A stretch of DNA of 64,000 bases from Pelagophyceae sp. CCMP2097 (lineage: Eukaryota > Sar > Pelagophyceae): contig MU657168.1 of NCBI GenBank assembly GCA_026770575.1, forward strand, positions 968,079 to 1,032,078. The letters are read 5' to 3'. Below, one piece after another: positions 10,803 through 21,000 of this stretch (within the stretch, counting starts at the first letter, position 1; each line of letters begins with the position of its first letter). Under the pieces are notes generated by a model, which saw only the letters and a program-made list of their open reading frames with translations, was not told the DNA's origin and did no database searches. Position numbers and translations under genes: made by a program.

Positions 10803-11288
10803 TCAAGGCACTTCAAAGGCGCTCCAAAGGCCCGGGGGTCGCCCGTTTTGCGCGCGTCGTGAGGCCGCCACGAGCGCCGCCTCTCGCGGCTCTCCCTCGA
10901 GCGCGTGGCGTCCCCAGGGCGGACGCGGCGCGGCGCCGTTTTGCGCGATCTCGATGGCGGCCAGCCAGCGCTCGCGGTCCTCGACTGTGGGCGCGCGGAG
11001 CTTGATGCTGCCCTCGAGGACCATGAGGTTGAGGACTGTGGCGTCGTCGTCGCCCACGGGCCCGGCGCACTCGACTTTCACGACGTCGATGGCCGCTAAG
11101 ACGTCGGCGGCGTCGGGCCCGTCGGAGCAGAGGAGGAAGTGGCCGCGGAGGACGAAGTATCGGCGCTTCCACGTCTGCCCAGACGCCTTGAGACGCCCTT
11201 TCTTCTCCATCCACCCGGCGCACGATTCGGGCAGCCCCGCCGTCGCGTTCACGGGCTCGAGCGCCAACGCCATCGCTGACTGCGGCAT
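10803..11288 (-). CDS. PH-domain protein
   Basis: 161 aa from ATG at 11288. A pleckstrin-homology domain spans roughly residues 20-120: GWMEKKGRLKASGQTWKRRY opens strand 1-2 with the usual basic pocket, and VEDRERWLAAIEIAQNG is the C-terminal helix with its conserved Trp. It probably binds phosphoinositides or a protein at a membrane. The stop is only 42 bp from the ATG of the CH/SH3 gene on the same strand, so this may be the 5' portion of that gene. A GT...AG pair of 24 bp lies between them but is out of phase. Confidence 0.7.
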   Translation of the reverse strand: MPQSAMALALEPVNATAGLPESCAGWMEKKGRLKASGQTWKRRYFVLRGHFLLCSDGPDAADVLAAIDVVKVECAGPVGDDDATVLNLMVLEGSIKLRAPTVEDRERWLAAIEIAQNGAAPRPPWGRHALEGEPREAALVAASRRAQNGRPPGLWSAFEVP

Positions 11289-11884
11289 GTCGGGGCGCGG
11301 GGGCGCAGAGGGCGCCGGGGCCGGGGTGGGGCCGAGTCGGGAGGCCGCCCCTTCGAAGAACGTGCGCCGCCGCGGCTGCGTCCGCCGAGCCACACGCCGA
11401 CGGCGAGGGCCGCGCGAGAGCCGCGCCGAGGCCAGGCGATAGGCGGGAGAGCCGCACACTCGGGCTCCTGCAGCAGTGGATCTCCTTTGCGCACGAGAAG
11501 TTATTAAAAGAGAAATACTATGATCTCAGTGGGAATTATCGAGACTCGAGATTACATCAAATCCTCCAGGCTCGTCATTTGCCGTCACTGGCGTCAGTTG
11601 TCTGACTCTTAGCCCAGTTTACAATTGGGTGCTTCAGCCACTCGATCTAGTAGCGAGACGTTTGGATACGATCGCGAACAGGGAAGGAAACGTCTGAACA
11701 AGAACACAACTTTCCTGTTCAACGGACCGCTCCGCGGAACATTGATTTGCCGCATGAAGTGCGAGCCGTCGGTCTTGACATCATCGTCGAGCAACGTGCC
11801 AGAGCCCTGGCTTTGGTGCCCACCCACCCTCCCATAATACCCGATTTTAAATGGGGTGCAGCCGTGACGCGCGAGAATGCGAAA
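11289..11884. other. No host gene recognised; AT-richer flank of a dispersed repeat
   Basis: Composition drops toward balanced GC after 11480. A frame at 11747-12091 runs into the dispersed repeat. It is probably part of an old mobile element; no domain was recognised. Confidence 0.4.
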
Positions 11885-12088
11885 ATGAGGGATGTTCGGA
11901 GCTGGCTACGGCCCTGGGTTGGAGGTTCGCGAACACGTTTTATTCTGACAAGTATCTTCGTTCTCACTGCACCGTCCATATTCCCATTCGATCTCAGGCT
12001 TTCCGTGAGATCGTCCGGCTGGGCGCTGATTATGATCGAAGAACAGAATCCTCAACGGATTCTTTACCGAACTGCCGGTTCGAAAGTT
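11885..12088 (+). repeat. Dispersed ~200-bp repeat, copy A
   Basis: Nearly identical to 63252-63450 (shared stretches such as GATGTTCGGAGCTGGCTACG and TATCTTCGTTCTCACTGCAC). One frame reads GCSELATALGWRF and later LRSHCTVH and RSQAFREIVRLGADYD, suggesting a decayed protein-coding mobile element. The family is unknown. Confidence 0.8.
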
Positions 12089-12318
12089 TAGTGGGATTTT
12101 GTACAATTATTTTTGTACAATTTTTAAAAATTGTACGGCCGAGGCGAGTCGGACGGTACCGCGCGGTCTCGAGATCTCTGCAGATCCGGCACGCATGGCC
12201 GAAGGGCACGCGCTTCGGTTGCAAGGCGGACCACAGCATCTCCGTCGAACAGAGCTGCCGGCCGCTGCGACTCTCGGCGGGACCTTTCCCCGACGGCACC
12301 ACGCTGTGCAAAACGGCG

Positions 12319-13453
12319 TTATTCGCAGTAGACGATGCCGGCACCGGTGACGTTGTCGTCTCGGAGCGCGGCGCCGACGTCTCGGCTGATTTCGCGGAGC
12401 GCGGCGTGTTTTTGGCAGTGCGGCGCAAGGAGCGCGTCCCACGTGTGCCGCACGCCTTGCGCGTCTCTGCTCTCCGGCGAGGCGAGGTCCGGCCGATGCC
12501 GCGCGTCGACGTAGTACACCTGGAAATCGGCGCGGCGGTGGTGGTGCATGTCCGTTGGGCGCGGGTTTGGCGTCTCGTCGACGGCCGCGGCCACGACGGT
12601 GGCCGCCGCCGTGGACGCGTCCTTGAAGATGCGGCGGTGAAACGGCGGCTCCAGGCCGCCGAGCTGCCGCCGCAGCATCGGAGTCCAGACCAGGCCCGGG
12701 TGGACCTACGCGGCGGCGCGTGGTCGCAGCGAGATTCGCGGCGGCGCTGAGACGCGGGTGGCATACGTCGTGGACGACGAGGCCGCGCGCGTTGTTTCGG
12801 CGGTGCTTGGACCGGGCGCCGTCGAGGCACCGGATTGCCTCTGAGAAGTGCATGAGGCCGAGCTTGGACGCTGCATAAGCTTGGAGATTTGCGTCGGGGC
12901 TCTGGTCGTCCAGGAGCTTTGCGCTTATCATCGCCGCCGCTCTTAAATGCGACGAGCTGGCGACGTTGACCACACGCGGCGGGGTTTCGCCGTAGGGCGA
13001 TAAAGATGGGAGCAGCGCCAACGTGAAGAGGGCCGTGTTGACCAAATTGACTTTGCAAGTGGTCGACCGGCTCGCGCCCATCGTCGCGGCGTTGTTCACA
13101 AGAAGGTTCGGCTTGTACCGCGCGACGCGGAGCGCGGACGCGATTGCGCGGCAGCCGTCGTCTAATTCAAGCAGCGCGGCGTCTGCACTCCCGCCGCGGC
13201 TGCGAATCTCCCGGACGACCCTGTCGCCCTGCGCCAGGTCGCGCGTGCCGATGATCGTGTGGTAGCCCGCTGCGGCCAACGCTAGAGCAGTCGCCTCGCC
13301 GAGGCCGCCCGTGGCGCCGCTCACGACGGCGCAGCCGCGGGCCCGTGGCGGCGGCGCGCGGGCCAGCGGCGCGCCCGGCGGGCGGAGAACGTTACACCGC
13401 ATCTCCTCAAAGAGACCCAGCCGAGCCCAGCGCAGCAGCCGGAAGAGGCCCAT
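12319..13453 (-). CDS. Short-chain dehydrogenase/reductase (classical SDR)
   Basis: Exons 12767-13453 and 12319-12705, separated by a 61-bp intron with donor GTATGC, give 357 aa from ATG at 13453. The Rossmann dinucleotide motif is SGATGGLGEATA (near residue 42). NNAATMG follows as the NNAG-like structural motif, then VVNVASSSHL with the catalytic Ser and YAASK with the catalytic Tyr and Lys. Splicing restores VHPGLVWTPML, the conserved motif after the active site. The closest resemblance is to retinol-dehydrogenase/WWOX-like SDRs that reduce or oxidise lipophilic carbonyls with NADP(H). The substrate is not inferable. The gene is head-to-head with the plastid NDK gene. Confidence 0.85.
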
Positions 13454-13585
13454 CCTCGCCCTCCTCGTCCACGACGCGTCGCGTAAAGCCTTCCGCTCTC
13501 GCGCCGCGCGCACTTTTCCGATCGCCAAATTATTGAGTATTCGGCGATCCTTGAGGTTCGCCGAGACTACTTGTTCCACTTGAGC
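13454..13585. promoter_or_regulatory. Likely bidirectional promoter (SDR / NDK)
   Basis: Only 132 bp separate the divergent start codons. It includes the comparatively AT-rich patch ATCGCCAAATTATTGAGTAT. No defined element was identified. Confidence 0.5.
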
Positions 13586-14793
13586 ATGGTGGCCTTCCTC
13601 CTCTCGCTCGTCGCGGGCGCGTCGGCGCTGCAGACGCAGCGCGGCGCGCCGCAGCGCAGGCCGCGGTCGGTGGCCCGCGGCGGCGTGCGCATGGCCGTTT
13701 CGAACTCGGCTTTTGTCTTTGTCAAGCCCCACGTGCGTCCGGCGCCCCACAGCCGTTGCATAAGGCAGTCCCAGCCGCGGGGAAGCACGGAGCGTGTATA
13801 CGATGGGGCGTATACGCTGGGGTGCGCCGTCGCGCGCGGGGGGTCGCCGCCCTCTACGTCGAATCTTCTCCCCGCCGGGCGCCTCGGCGGACCGTCGGCT
13901 GCCCTGGACGCGCCCCACAGGCGGTGACGGACGCGACCGTGGCGCTTGTTCGCGCGCAGCTCTCCAAGGCGGGCGTGCGCATCCTGTCCGAGGGCGACAT
14001 CACGAGCGAGGAGATCGACTCGCAGAAGTTGGTGGACCAGCACTACTACGCCATTGCGTCCAAGGCGACGATCACGCCGCCCGCGGAACTCACCGTCCCG
14101 GCGGACAAGTTCAAGGAGACGTTCGGCGAGGAGTGGGCCGACGTCCTCGCAGCGGGCCGCGCGGTGACGGCCATCGACGCGTGCAAGAAGCTCGGCATCG
14201 ACGGCGCGGCCATGGACAAGGCGTGGGGCGCGGCCAAGGGCGCGGGCGACATCGTCAAGCTCGGCGGCGGCTTCTACGCCGGCCGCCTCCCCGCGCCCAA
14301 GGGCGGCGAGGCCATCTACACGTTCAACGGCTTTTACATGTCCATGCGCGACCGCTTCACGCAGCCGGGCGGGTCGATCCACTACTACGTCGTCGAGTTC
14401 GACGCGGAAAAGCTCCCCTGGGCCCAGTTCCGCGGTTCGCTCCTCGGGCCCACGGACCCGGCCGCCGCGCCCGCCGACTCGATCCGCGGCCAGATCTTCT
14501 CGCAGTGGAAGGCCCTCGGCCTCAAGGCCGAGCCGGACACTGGCGACAACGGCGTCCACGCCTCCGCGTCGCCCTTTGAGGGCCTCTGCGAGCGTGCCAA
14601 CTGGCTCAAGGTTTCGTTTTCGGACGATGCTTTTGGCAAGGCGCTCCTCGACGCGGGCATCTCCGAGAAGACTTTCAAGGCGTGGTCCGTCGATCCCGCC
14701 GTGCAGACGCCGTCAGAGAAGCGGTCCCTCTTCGACTTTGTCGAGGACACGGACGTCGACGCCTGCATCGAAAAGCTCAAGTCCATCGTCTAG
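13586..14793 (+). CDS. Plastid-targeted nucleoside diphosphate kinase, extended form
   Basis: Exons 13586-13732 and 13921-14793 (188-bp intron) give 339 aa. The N terminus MVAFLLSLVAGASALQTQ is a signal peptide with an ASA-L cleavage site, followed by a basic transit region up to GGVRMAVS, the bipartite presequence of complex red-lineage plastids. Mature NDK signatures: FVFVKPHAVTD (start strand), FRGSLLGPTDP, DSIRGQ and the active-site motif NGVHASAS with the phosphorylatable His. NDK balances NTP pools by ping-pong phosphotransfer. The protein is about twice the usual 150 residues, with an insertion of about 100 residues between the N-terminal strand/helix and the catalytic half, plus a C-terminal tail. 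Confidence 0.85.
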
Positions 14794-15044
14794 ATAAGGC
14801 ACCCGAAAGGCGACCGCACACCCGCGGCGGCCTGTTTACGAATTAGTGCCAATGGCAGCTTCGCCTCGGACCGCGCGGGATGGATACGCCAGCGGCCCCG
14901 TCGACGGCCGTCCCAGAGGCGTCGAGGCCGCCGAGCGACTTGGACAGCTACCAGAGTGTATTCATTATTGGCAAGGGGGCGGGGCCGCCTTGCATCATGG
15001 CTGGGACCGCGCCGGCGGGCGGCGGGCTACGCTGAGCGCGGGGT

Positions 15045-16151
15045 CTACGCGGGGGGCGCGGCGTTGTCCTCCTCGTGGCTCGAGGCGCCGCATGCGTGCG
15101 GCTCGTTGTCGTAGACGGTGCGGATCACGTCCGTAAACGAGACGACGCCCGTGGGCCGGCCCTCGTCGTCGACGAGCCAGGCGCGGTGCACGCGCCAGCG
15201 GAGCATGCCCTTAGCGACGTCGCCGAGTTTCTGGTGCGGCTCAAAGGCGACTTGGGGCCGCAGGGTGCCGCCGGCGCGGTGCTGCCGCTGCTCGAGAAAG
15301 GCGCCGACGGTGCTGCTGTGCATCGCGGGCAGGTGCTCCACGGTGGACCCGCGGAGGTCGGTAACGGAGAGCGTGTCGACGACTGCGCCCGTTTCGGCGT
15401 CGACGACGGGCACGGCGTGCACCGCGAAGCGCACCATCTCCGAGAGAGCATCGACGAGGTCCGAACTTTTCGTCACGGTCAGCAATTCTCGCGGCTCGGC
15501 GAGGCCGAGGTCGCGCGGCGTCTTTTCGAATAACGCCGAGAGCGACGCACTTGCGGCGCGGTGGACGACGTAGTCCACAATGTCCGTCTGCGTGAGCATC
15601 TTCGCGTCGGCCCCAGTGGCGTCGTTGGCCGCGCCCCCCTCCCAGTCGGGCACGACCAGCGCGCGGTGGACACCGCCGGCGAATTGGTGCATCGCGGAGA
15701 GGACGTCAATGGCCCTCGGCGCGATCCACAGCGACAACGACTCCTCCGTCGAGCCGACGACGTGGAGGATTGGTTCGTCCAAGTCATTTCGGAGTCTCGC
15801 GGCGAGCTCGGTGGTGGACATGCGCCTGCCGCCGAGGACGAACGAGGCGATGTCGAGGACGGAAACGATGCCAACGTACGTTTTTCCTCCGACGTAGAAC
15901 CGATTCCCGCCCCAGCCCTCGACTTGTTCATCGTTTAGGTAGACGGGCAGCGAGACGAGGCCCTCGCGCTGCAGGCGGTGCAGCACTTCGTGGATGGTGG
16001 CGTCCGATCGGACGTCGTGCAAACGCTGCTTGCGCTGCATGAGATAGGCCACTTGCACCGTCCGAAGCACCGACCCGCCCGGAACCAACTCGCCGGCCAA
16101 AGTCGACAAGTCGCTCAGCCCGCCGCCCGACGCGCTCGCGGAGGCGCTCAT
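15045..16151 (-). CDS. Tandem CBS-domain (Bateman) protein
   Basis: Single exon, 368 aa, ATG at 16151. Four CBS motifs can be followed: about residues 45-105 (IHEVLHRLQREGLVSLPVY...GIVSVLDI), 130-200 (AIDVLSAMHQFAGGVHRALV...TQTDIVDYV), 225-285 (DALSEMVRFAVHAVPVVD...LSVTDLRGS) and 305-355 (GDVAKGMLRWRVHRAWLVD...GVVSFTDVIRTV). Four CBS repeats forming two Bateman modules are the architecture of AMPK-gamma/SNF4-type adenylate sensors and their plant relatives. Nucleotide sensing is therefore the best guess, but no glycogen-binding or kinase partner domain is fused. No transit peptide is evident. Confidence 0.8.
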   Translation of the reverse strand: MSASASASGGGLSDLSTLAGELVPGGSVLRTVQVAYLMQRKQRLHDVRSDATIHEVLHRLQREGLVSLPVYLNDEQVEGWGGNRFYVGGKTYVGIVSVLDIASFVLGGRRMSTTELAARLRNDLDEPILHVVGSTEESLSLWIAPRAIDVLSAMHQFAGGVHRALVVPDWEGGAANDATGADAKMLTQTDIVDYVVHRAASASLSALFEKTPRDLGLAEPRELLTVTKSSDLVDALSEMVRFAVHAVPVVDAETGAVVDTLSVTDLRGSTVEHLPAMHSSTVGAFLEQRQHRAGGTLRPQVAFEPHQKLGDVAKGMLRWRVHRAWLVDDEGRPTGVVSFTDVIRTVYDNEPHACGASSHEEDNAAPPA

Positions 16152-16372
16152 CGCGAAGCTCGGAGGGACTGGGGCGTGCGGCGGCCGGATTCGAACCGGA
16201 GGTTCCCTCCGAGCTCGACTTATGCAAGCACCCCGAAAACTTTGAGCGGAGAAATTTCTGAAACGGCATAGGAATTCCTACAATGGGGGGGTCAACATGA
16301 AACGGATTCCACTCAGATATAAATTCTCGGTCTGCAAACGAGGTATGGGGCCACTTTTGGTCGCTACGGTGT
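16152..16372. other. No gene; small inverted repeat
   Basis: AGCTCGGAGGGA near 16154 recurs inverted as TCCCTCCGAGCT near 16205. A near-palindrome CCGGATTCGAACCGG lies between and mimics a tRNA T-arm. Confidence 0.5.
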
Positions 16373-16919
16373 AGGAGCAGTCGAGCAGCGTGCCCGCGGG
16401 CGGCCGCGCCTGCATCGAGATCGGCGCCGATCAAGGGTCTTCCGAAGCGCACCTCGAGGTGCGCGAGTTTGTCAAAGGCGTCGAGGGCGGCGTCCCACTG
16501 CCGCGCGTCCACTGCGCGCCGCTTCGGCGCAACCGCTGTTTCGCGCATTGGCGATTCGCCTTTGTCGCTTCGCCTTCGCCTTCGTCGCAGTAAGCAGCTC
16601 CACTCTGCAAAGGCCATGGGGTGGCGCATGGTTTGCCGCGACGTCCGCGCGACGCGCACCACGTCGCAGGCGGTACAAAAGTCTAGAGTATGGAAGAGAA
16701 ACCAATCTGAGACCAGCAGAGACGCCTGCAGCGTCAGACCCGCCGCGCCCTCGGCCATGTCGTATAGCGGAGTCTATCTGGGGTGCGCTGCCGTCGACAT
16801 CGTCACTCAGATGAATCGATCGTCCATTTTCTTTCAGCGATCGGAAGCATCGCGCGCCGTCGCGGCGTGTTCCAGAACCCTCGGACACGTGTACAGGGTG
16901 TGGCTTCCGACCCCGTTGA
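16373..16919 (-). pseudogene. Truncated duplicate of the RCC1-gene 5' end and promoter
   Basis: About 545 bp nearly identical to 42142-42693. It reproduces the start codon (ATG at 16758), the first exon (MAEGAAGLTLQASLLVSDWF, then MRHPMAFAEWSC instead of MRHAMAFAEWSC), the 43-bp first intron and the upstream intergenic DNA. Homology stops just inside exon 2 at GGAGCAGTCGAGCAGCG, so no RCC1 repeats follow. A small indel distinguishes the promoter parts (16845-16866 versus 42611-42638). It is a recent segmental duplication; any product would be the N-terminal F-box-like region with a random tail. Confidence 0.85.
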
Positions 16920-17072
16920 TTGCCCTTGCATAGAATGTGCATGCTGGGGTCCAGGGGCTTTTCTTGCAACGAGTTGATTTCGGGGGGAGGACGGGATTCG
17001 AGGCAGGGGGTGAGATAACCACTTGATCCAAGAGGCAGCCAGGGGAAGCCCTTGGGCGCCGCCCAATCCAAT

Positions 17073-17810
17073 GGCACAACTTTCCTCTGGCAGGCGCCGG
17101 CGCCGCACCCTGAAGAAGTCTAGATCTGCTGAACGTCCCGGATCGCACCGGGTTTCCTCCAAAATCATCGGGTTTTCTCAATTCGTGTGTACCATAACGC
17201 CGCCTTCTCGATTCCTCGGTGCATCTTTCGACGCACTTGCCCGTCGCAGCCCGCCGCGTCGGCACAGGCCACCGAAGCACCGTCCAACGACCCGTCGGAA
17301 CGTCCACGCACGGTACTCTGCAGCAGCGCAGCGCAGCGACCCGGCGCACGATGGTACAACCGTCCACCCCACCAGCCGCCCCACCTAGGCGCCGCGTCGC
17401 ACGCCCAGGACTCGGAAGCACCGCCAAAGCCCCTGTTGTAAAAGAACGTCGGACGGCTTTATCCCGCGGCGTGCGCTATAGATCAGAGATCCGTGGCTCT
17501 AGATCATCACGCAGCGATGCGGTGCGTTGATGCCTCGTCGAGCCATCCGTCCGTCGATGGACACGGAGGCGCCGTTGCCCGCCGCCTTCCGCACACTGGC
17601 CACGGAAGCACCGTCCAATGGCCTCTCGGAACGACCACGCACGGTACTCTGCCGCAGCGCAGCGCAGCGGCCCGGCGCGCGATGGTGCAACTTTCCTCTG
17701 GCCAGCTGGCAGGCGCCGGCGCCGCACCTGGGTCCTGGAAGACTGACCATCCCGGATCGCACCGGGTTTCCTCCCAAATCATCGGGTTTTCTCAATTCGT
17801 GTGAACCATT
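17073..17810 (+). repeat. Two duplicated blocks in order A-B-B'-A'
   Basis: Block A (about 17073-17192) recurs at 17686-17808, sharing GGATCGCACCGGGTTTCCTC and ATCATCGGGTTTTCTCAATT. Block B (about 17264-17360) recurs at 17593-17690, sharing GAAGCACCGTCCAA and CACGCACGGTACTCTGC. All copies are in direct orientation. Confidence 0.8.
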
Positions 17811-17859
17811 GAATTGGGCTTCGGCCGCGCGGTCGCGAGCGGCGCGGGGAGACGAGTAA

Positions 17860-17943
17860 CTGGGCCGGGGGAGATACAGTGCTTAGATAGTGGTAGGCCG
17901 TCTGGGCCGGGGGGGGCATACAGCGCTTAGATAGTGGTCGGCT
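17860..17943 (+). repeat. Short tandem duplication (~45 bp x 2)
   Basis: Two copies of a unit with the pattern GGGCCGGGGG...ATACAG[T/C]GCTTAGATAGTGGT. Confidence 0.7.
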
Positions 17944-18092
17944 CTCGGCCCCTGCGGGGCCCTCTGCTTCCGGGGTGCCTCGCGGGCCGCATGGATTTGA
18001 CTCTCACGAGGGCGCGGGCAGCGCGGCTTTTGAGGGGCCCTTTGAGGGGAGTTGCGCTCGGAGCGTCGTTGAAGGTTGCGCCCGGTCGGGCC

Positions 18093-21000
18093 TCAGTCGT
18101 TTGGAAACCCGAGGAAGAAGCGCTTGCGGCCGTCTTCGTCGACGCGCCAGGGCAGGCCGCTCTTCGCGTCGACGCCGCACCACTGCGCCTCTTCGCCACT
18201 CGCAAGCGCCGAGGAGTTGAAGTCCTCGCGCGCCATGAATGCCGCTTCGGCGACTGCGGCAACGCGGGCTTGCGCCCTCGCCACCGCATCGATCTCGCGC
18301 TGGAGGCGGTCCCCTTCGCGCCGCAGCGCCGCCGCTTTCAGAGCTTGGAGAGCCGCGGACGCGGCGCGGTCGGCGTCGTGGTTCACCACCAGCGCGAGCG
18401 AGACGACGCCGCAAGAGCGCGGATCGTTTCCCTTTTTCGACGGCACCTCTATGCGCCGCGTCGCCGCCGCGTCTCTGTAGGAAATCGCGCAAGCGAGCGT
18501 GCCCTGCTGGGGCCTCTGCGGCCGCGCGAGTCGAAAGAGCGCCGGCGTCGCGGCCGCACGTTGCTTCGACGCGAAATCGAAGACTGTCTCCAGTCGTAGG
18601 CAGGCCTCGCCGACGAGGTGGTTCGTCCAGACCTGCAAGACGAGCGTCTCGTGCTTGAGCTGGGCTTCGTCGACTTCGATTTCGACAGAGTCGTGCTTCC
18701 AATCGCACGCTCTTCCGCCGCGCGCCACTTTGGACGTCGCCACGTCGCCCCCCAAGCGCACGGAGAAGGAGACGGGCTGCGAGATGCCCGTCAACCTTCG
18801 CCAGACATTTGAGACGGGGAGGTCTGCGCAGGTGACTCTGGAGAGCGTCAAGACGACTCTCTTGGGTAACGCCTCAGAGTCGTCGGCGGCGTCCCCGCGT
18901 GTTGAAGCGCCATTGGGAGCGTCGAGATCAAAGTCCACCTTGACTTTGACAAAGTCTTGGGCCCGCAGAGTGTCGAGCCGAAAGAGGGTCGTCTTTTCGG
19001 CCGTTTGAATCGTCTTTTCGGCCGTTTGGAATTCGAAGACCGCGTCTCCCGAATCGCGCCGCAGGCTCGCCTTTCTGTGCGTCGAGCGCCGGAGCTGTGT
19101 GACGTCTTCCTGCGTGAGTTCCACTTGCCCCAACAAGGCCTCTGCATCGTCGCCCGCCGGGCTTGCCCAGACGGAAACCTCCAAGACCGTCTTGGCGATG
19201 CCGCCAACGTTGGGCACCGGCGCGAGGCCAAACGATGCGAAGAAATTCGGATTCGAAGACGCTTGATGCACCGGCGTCCTCCCGATGAACGCACCCTGCC
19301 ACCTCACCACCGCAAAGGCGCGCGGCAAACGAGCCGCCGACTTTGCGCTCAGGTGCGCTGCAACGATGTGAAGCACCAAAAAAGTCTCCCGATCAAGGCA
19401 CTCCCAGACACAGTCCAGGATGCCGTCCATGCAAGACGCCGCAGCCGCCCACGCCGCATCCTCGGGCGCCGCCTCGGGCGGTGCGTAAACTGCCAAAACT
19501 GCCAAATCGCCCGTGTCTGCCGAGATTGCAGCCTCGATGGCTTGCCTGCCTGTTTCGGCGAGGCCTCGGAGGGCGACGCCGGCGTCCAACGAGAGCGAAA
19601 TCGTGGCTCGCACTTTTGCGCCTCGGGCTCTCGCAGCGAGCGGCAACTCGAAGGCGCGCCCCTCGTCGAGCGCGCCGGCCGGGCCAAAAGTGCAGTGTTG
19701 GAAGAAACGAGGACCTCGTAGAACCGCCCTTCCGAGGAAGCCACCTCGACGGCCGTCGTACACGTCGAGACTAAGCCTAAGCGACGGCCGCACTTGGCCC
19801 CTCGCCGAATCCATCGTCCGGCCTTGCGCCTCCGCGCGGAGCTCGGCCGTCCTCGGGACCGGCGGCGGCGTAAAAAGGTCCGCGCTGTCGTGGTCTGTCA
19901 GCGCGCAGAGGCAGGAGAGCACCATTCTCCGCGGCGTCGGGTCGCCCTTTGGCGAGGCGGCCGACGAGGCGGGAAAGTTCGACGACGCTTGCGGAGCGGT
20001 ATCCTCAAAAAGCGGCGAGGTGCCCTCTGAAGGCATCTCCACTTGCATCTCCACTTGCACGGGGAACCACTCGTCCACGGGGTCGTAGCGCGAGACGCTC
20101 GAGGCGGCGCGCGCGACGACGGCGTCTTGGCCCGGCGAGAGGTCGTGAACCACTTCGAAATAAACGTCATAGTCGCAGTGCGCCGCACCAAGCGAGACAA
20201 CGTGCATCGGCCAAAAAGCGTCGGAGAGAGTGCAGCCCTCCATCGTCGGCGTCTTTGAGGAGGCGTCTGCCAACGAGATTCTCACGTACGCGTCCACCGC
20301 CTCGGTCGGGAAAGCCGGAGTCGACTCGGTCTGATTCACCGAAAACCCCTCGGTCTTCACCCGCAACCCCGTAAAGTGCACCACGTACGCCACGTCCGCG
20401 CGCGCGGGCGCCACCTCCGCCACCGTCTCGGCATTCGCCGCGGCACCGTCCGCCGCGGCCGCCTCGGCGGCTCCGGCCTCGACGACGGCGCCGGCCTCGA
20501 CGACGGCGCCGACCTCGACGACGGCGCCGAGGGCATGCGCGTCGTCGCGTAAAGCGTCGTCTTCACCGGCGTCGTCTTCGGCGGCGTCGTCGGCGGCGTC
20601 GTCGGCGGCGATGCGGAGCGTGAGGACGCGGACCTCGTCGTGGCGCCGCGCCGCCCAGGACTCGCGGGTGGACCGCAGCGTTGCGTCGCCCATGACGTCG
20701 GACGGGCGCATCTCCACCGCCACGTCTTGCGCGCGGCCCTCGACGCCCAAGCGCACGCAGCCGTTTCTGACGCATCGCGGATCCACGCCACAGCGCCACT
20801 GCTCGAGCTCCAGCGTCGAGAGGTCGAGGTGATCCCAAGACCTCACTCTCAGCACGACCGCAGACCTGTCCATCGGCACGACGGCAGAAACGTCGCCGAG
20901 GCGCGCCACCAGCAGCTGCGGCGGAGATGCGTCGCCCTGCGTCAGATACTTGCGGCTCCCCTGCGTCTGGAACGACTGGTTGCTGAGCAAGGACGGCGTG

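Larger units (their letters stand above)
16920..18092. other. Gene-poor stretch with local repeats
   Basis: No coding or splice evidence. It contains the A/B repeat pairs and a short tandem duplication described separately, then the 3' flank of the giant gene ending at 18093. Confidence 0.5.

Noticed and set aside
10782..10805. 24-bp GT-AG intron fusing the PH and CH/SH3 frames
   Set aside because: Phases do not match (phase 0 donor, phase 1 needed), and 24 bp is shorter than any other intron supported here.
12107..13918. A 603-codon minus-strand frame as one SDR protein
   Set aside because: Its start lies in the divergent NDK gene and its end in low-complexity sequence. The two-exon model ends at 12319 and keeps the conserved VHPG motif.
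16180..16235. tRNA-like T-arm (GGTTCGAATCC on the minus strand)
   Set aside because: No acceptor 5' strand, A-box, D-arm or anticodon stem is found upstream. The match is explained by the near-palindrome CCGGATTCGAACCGG.
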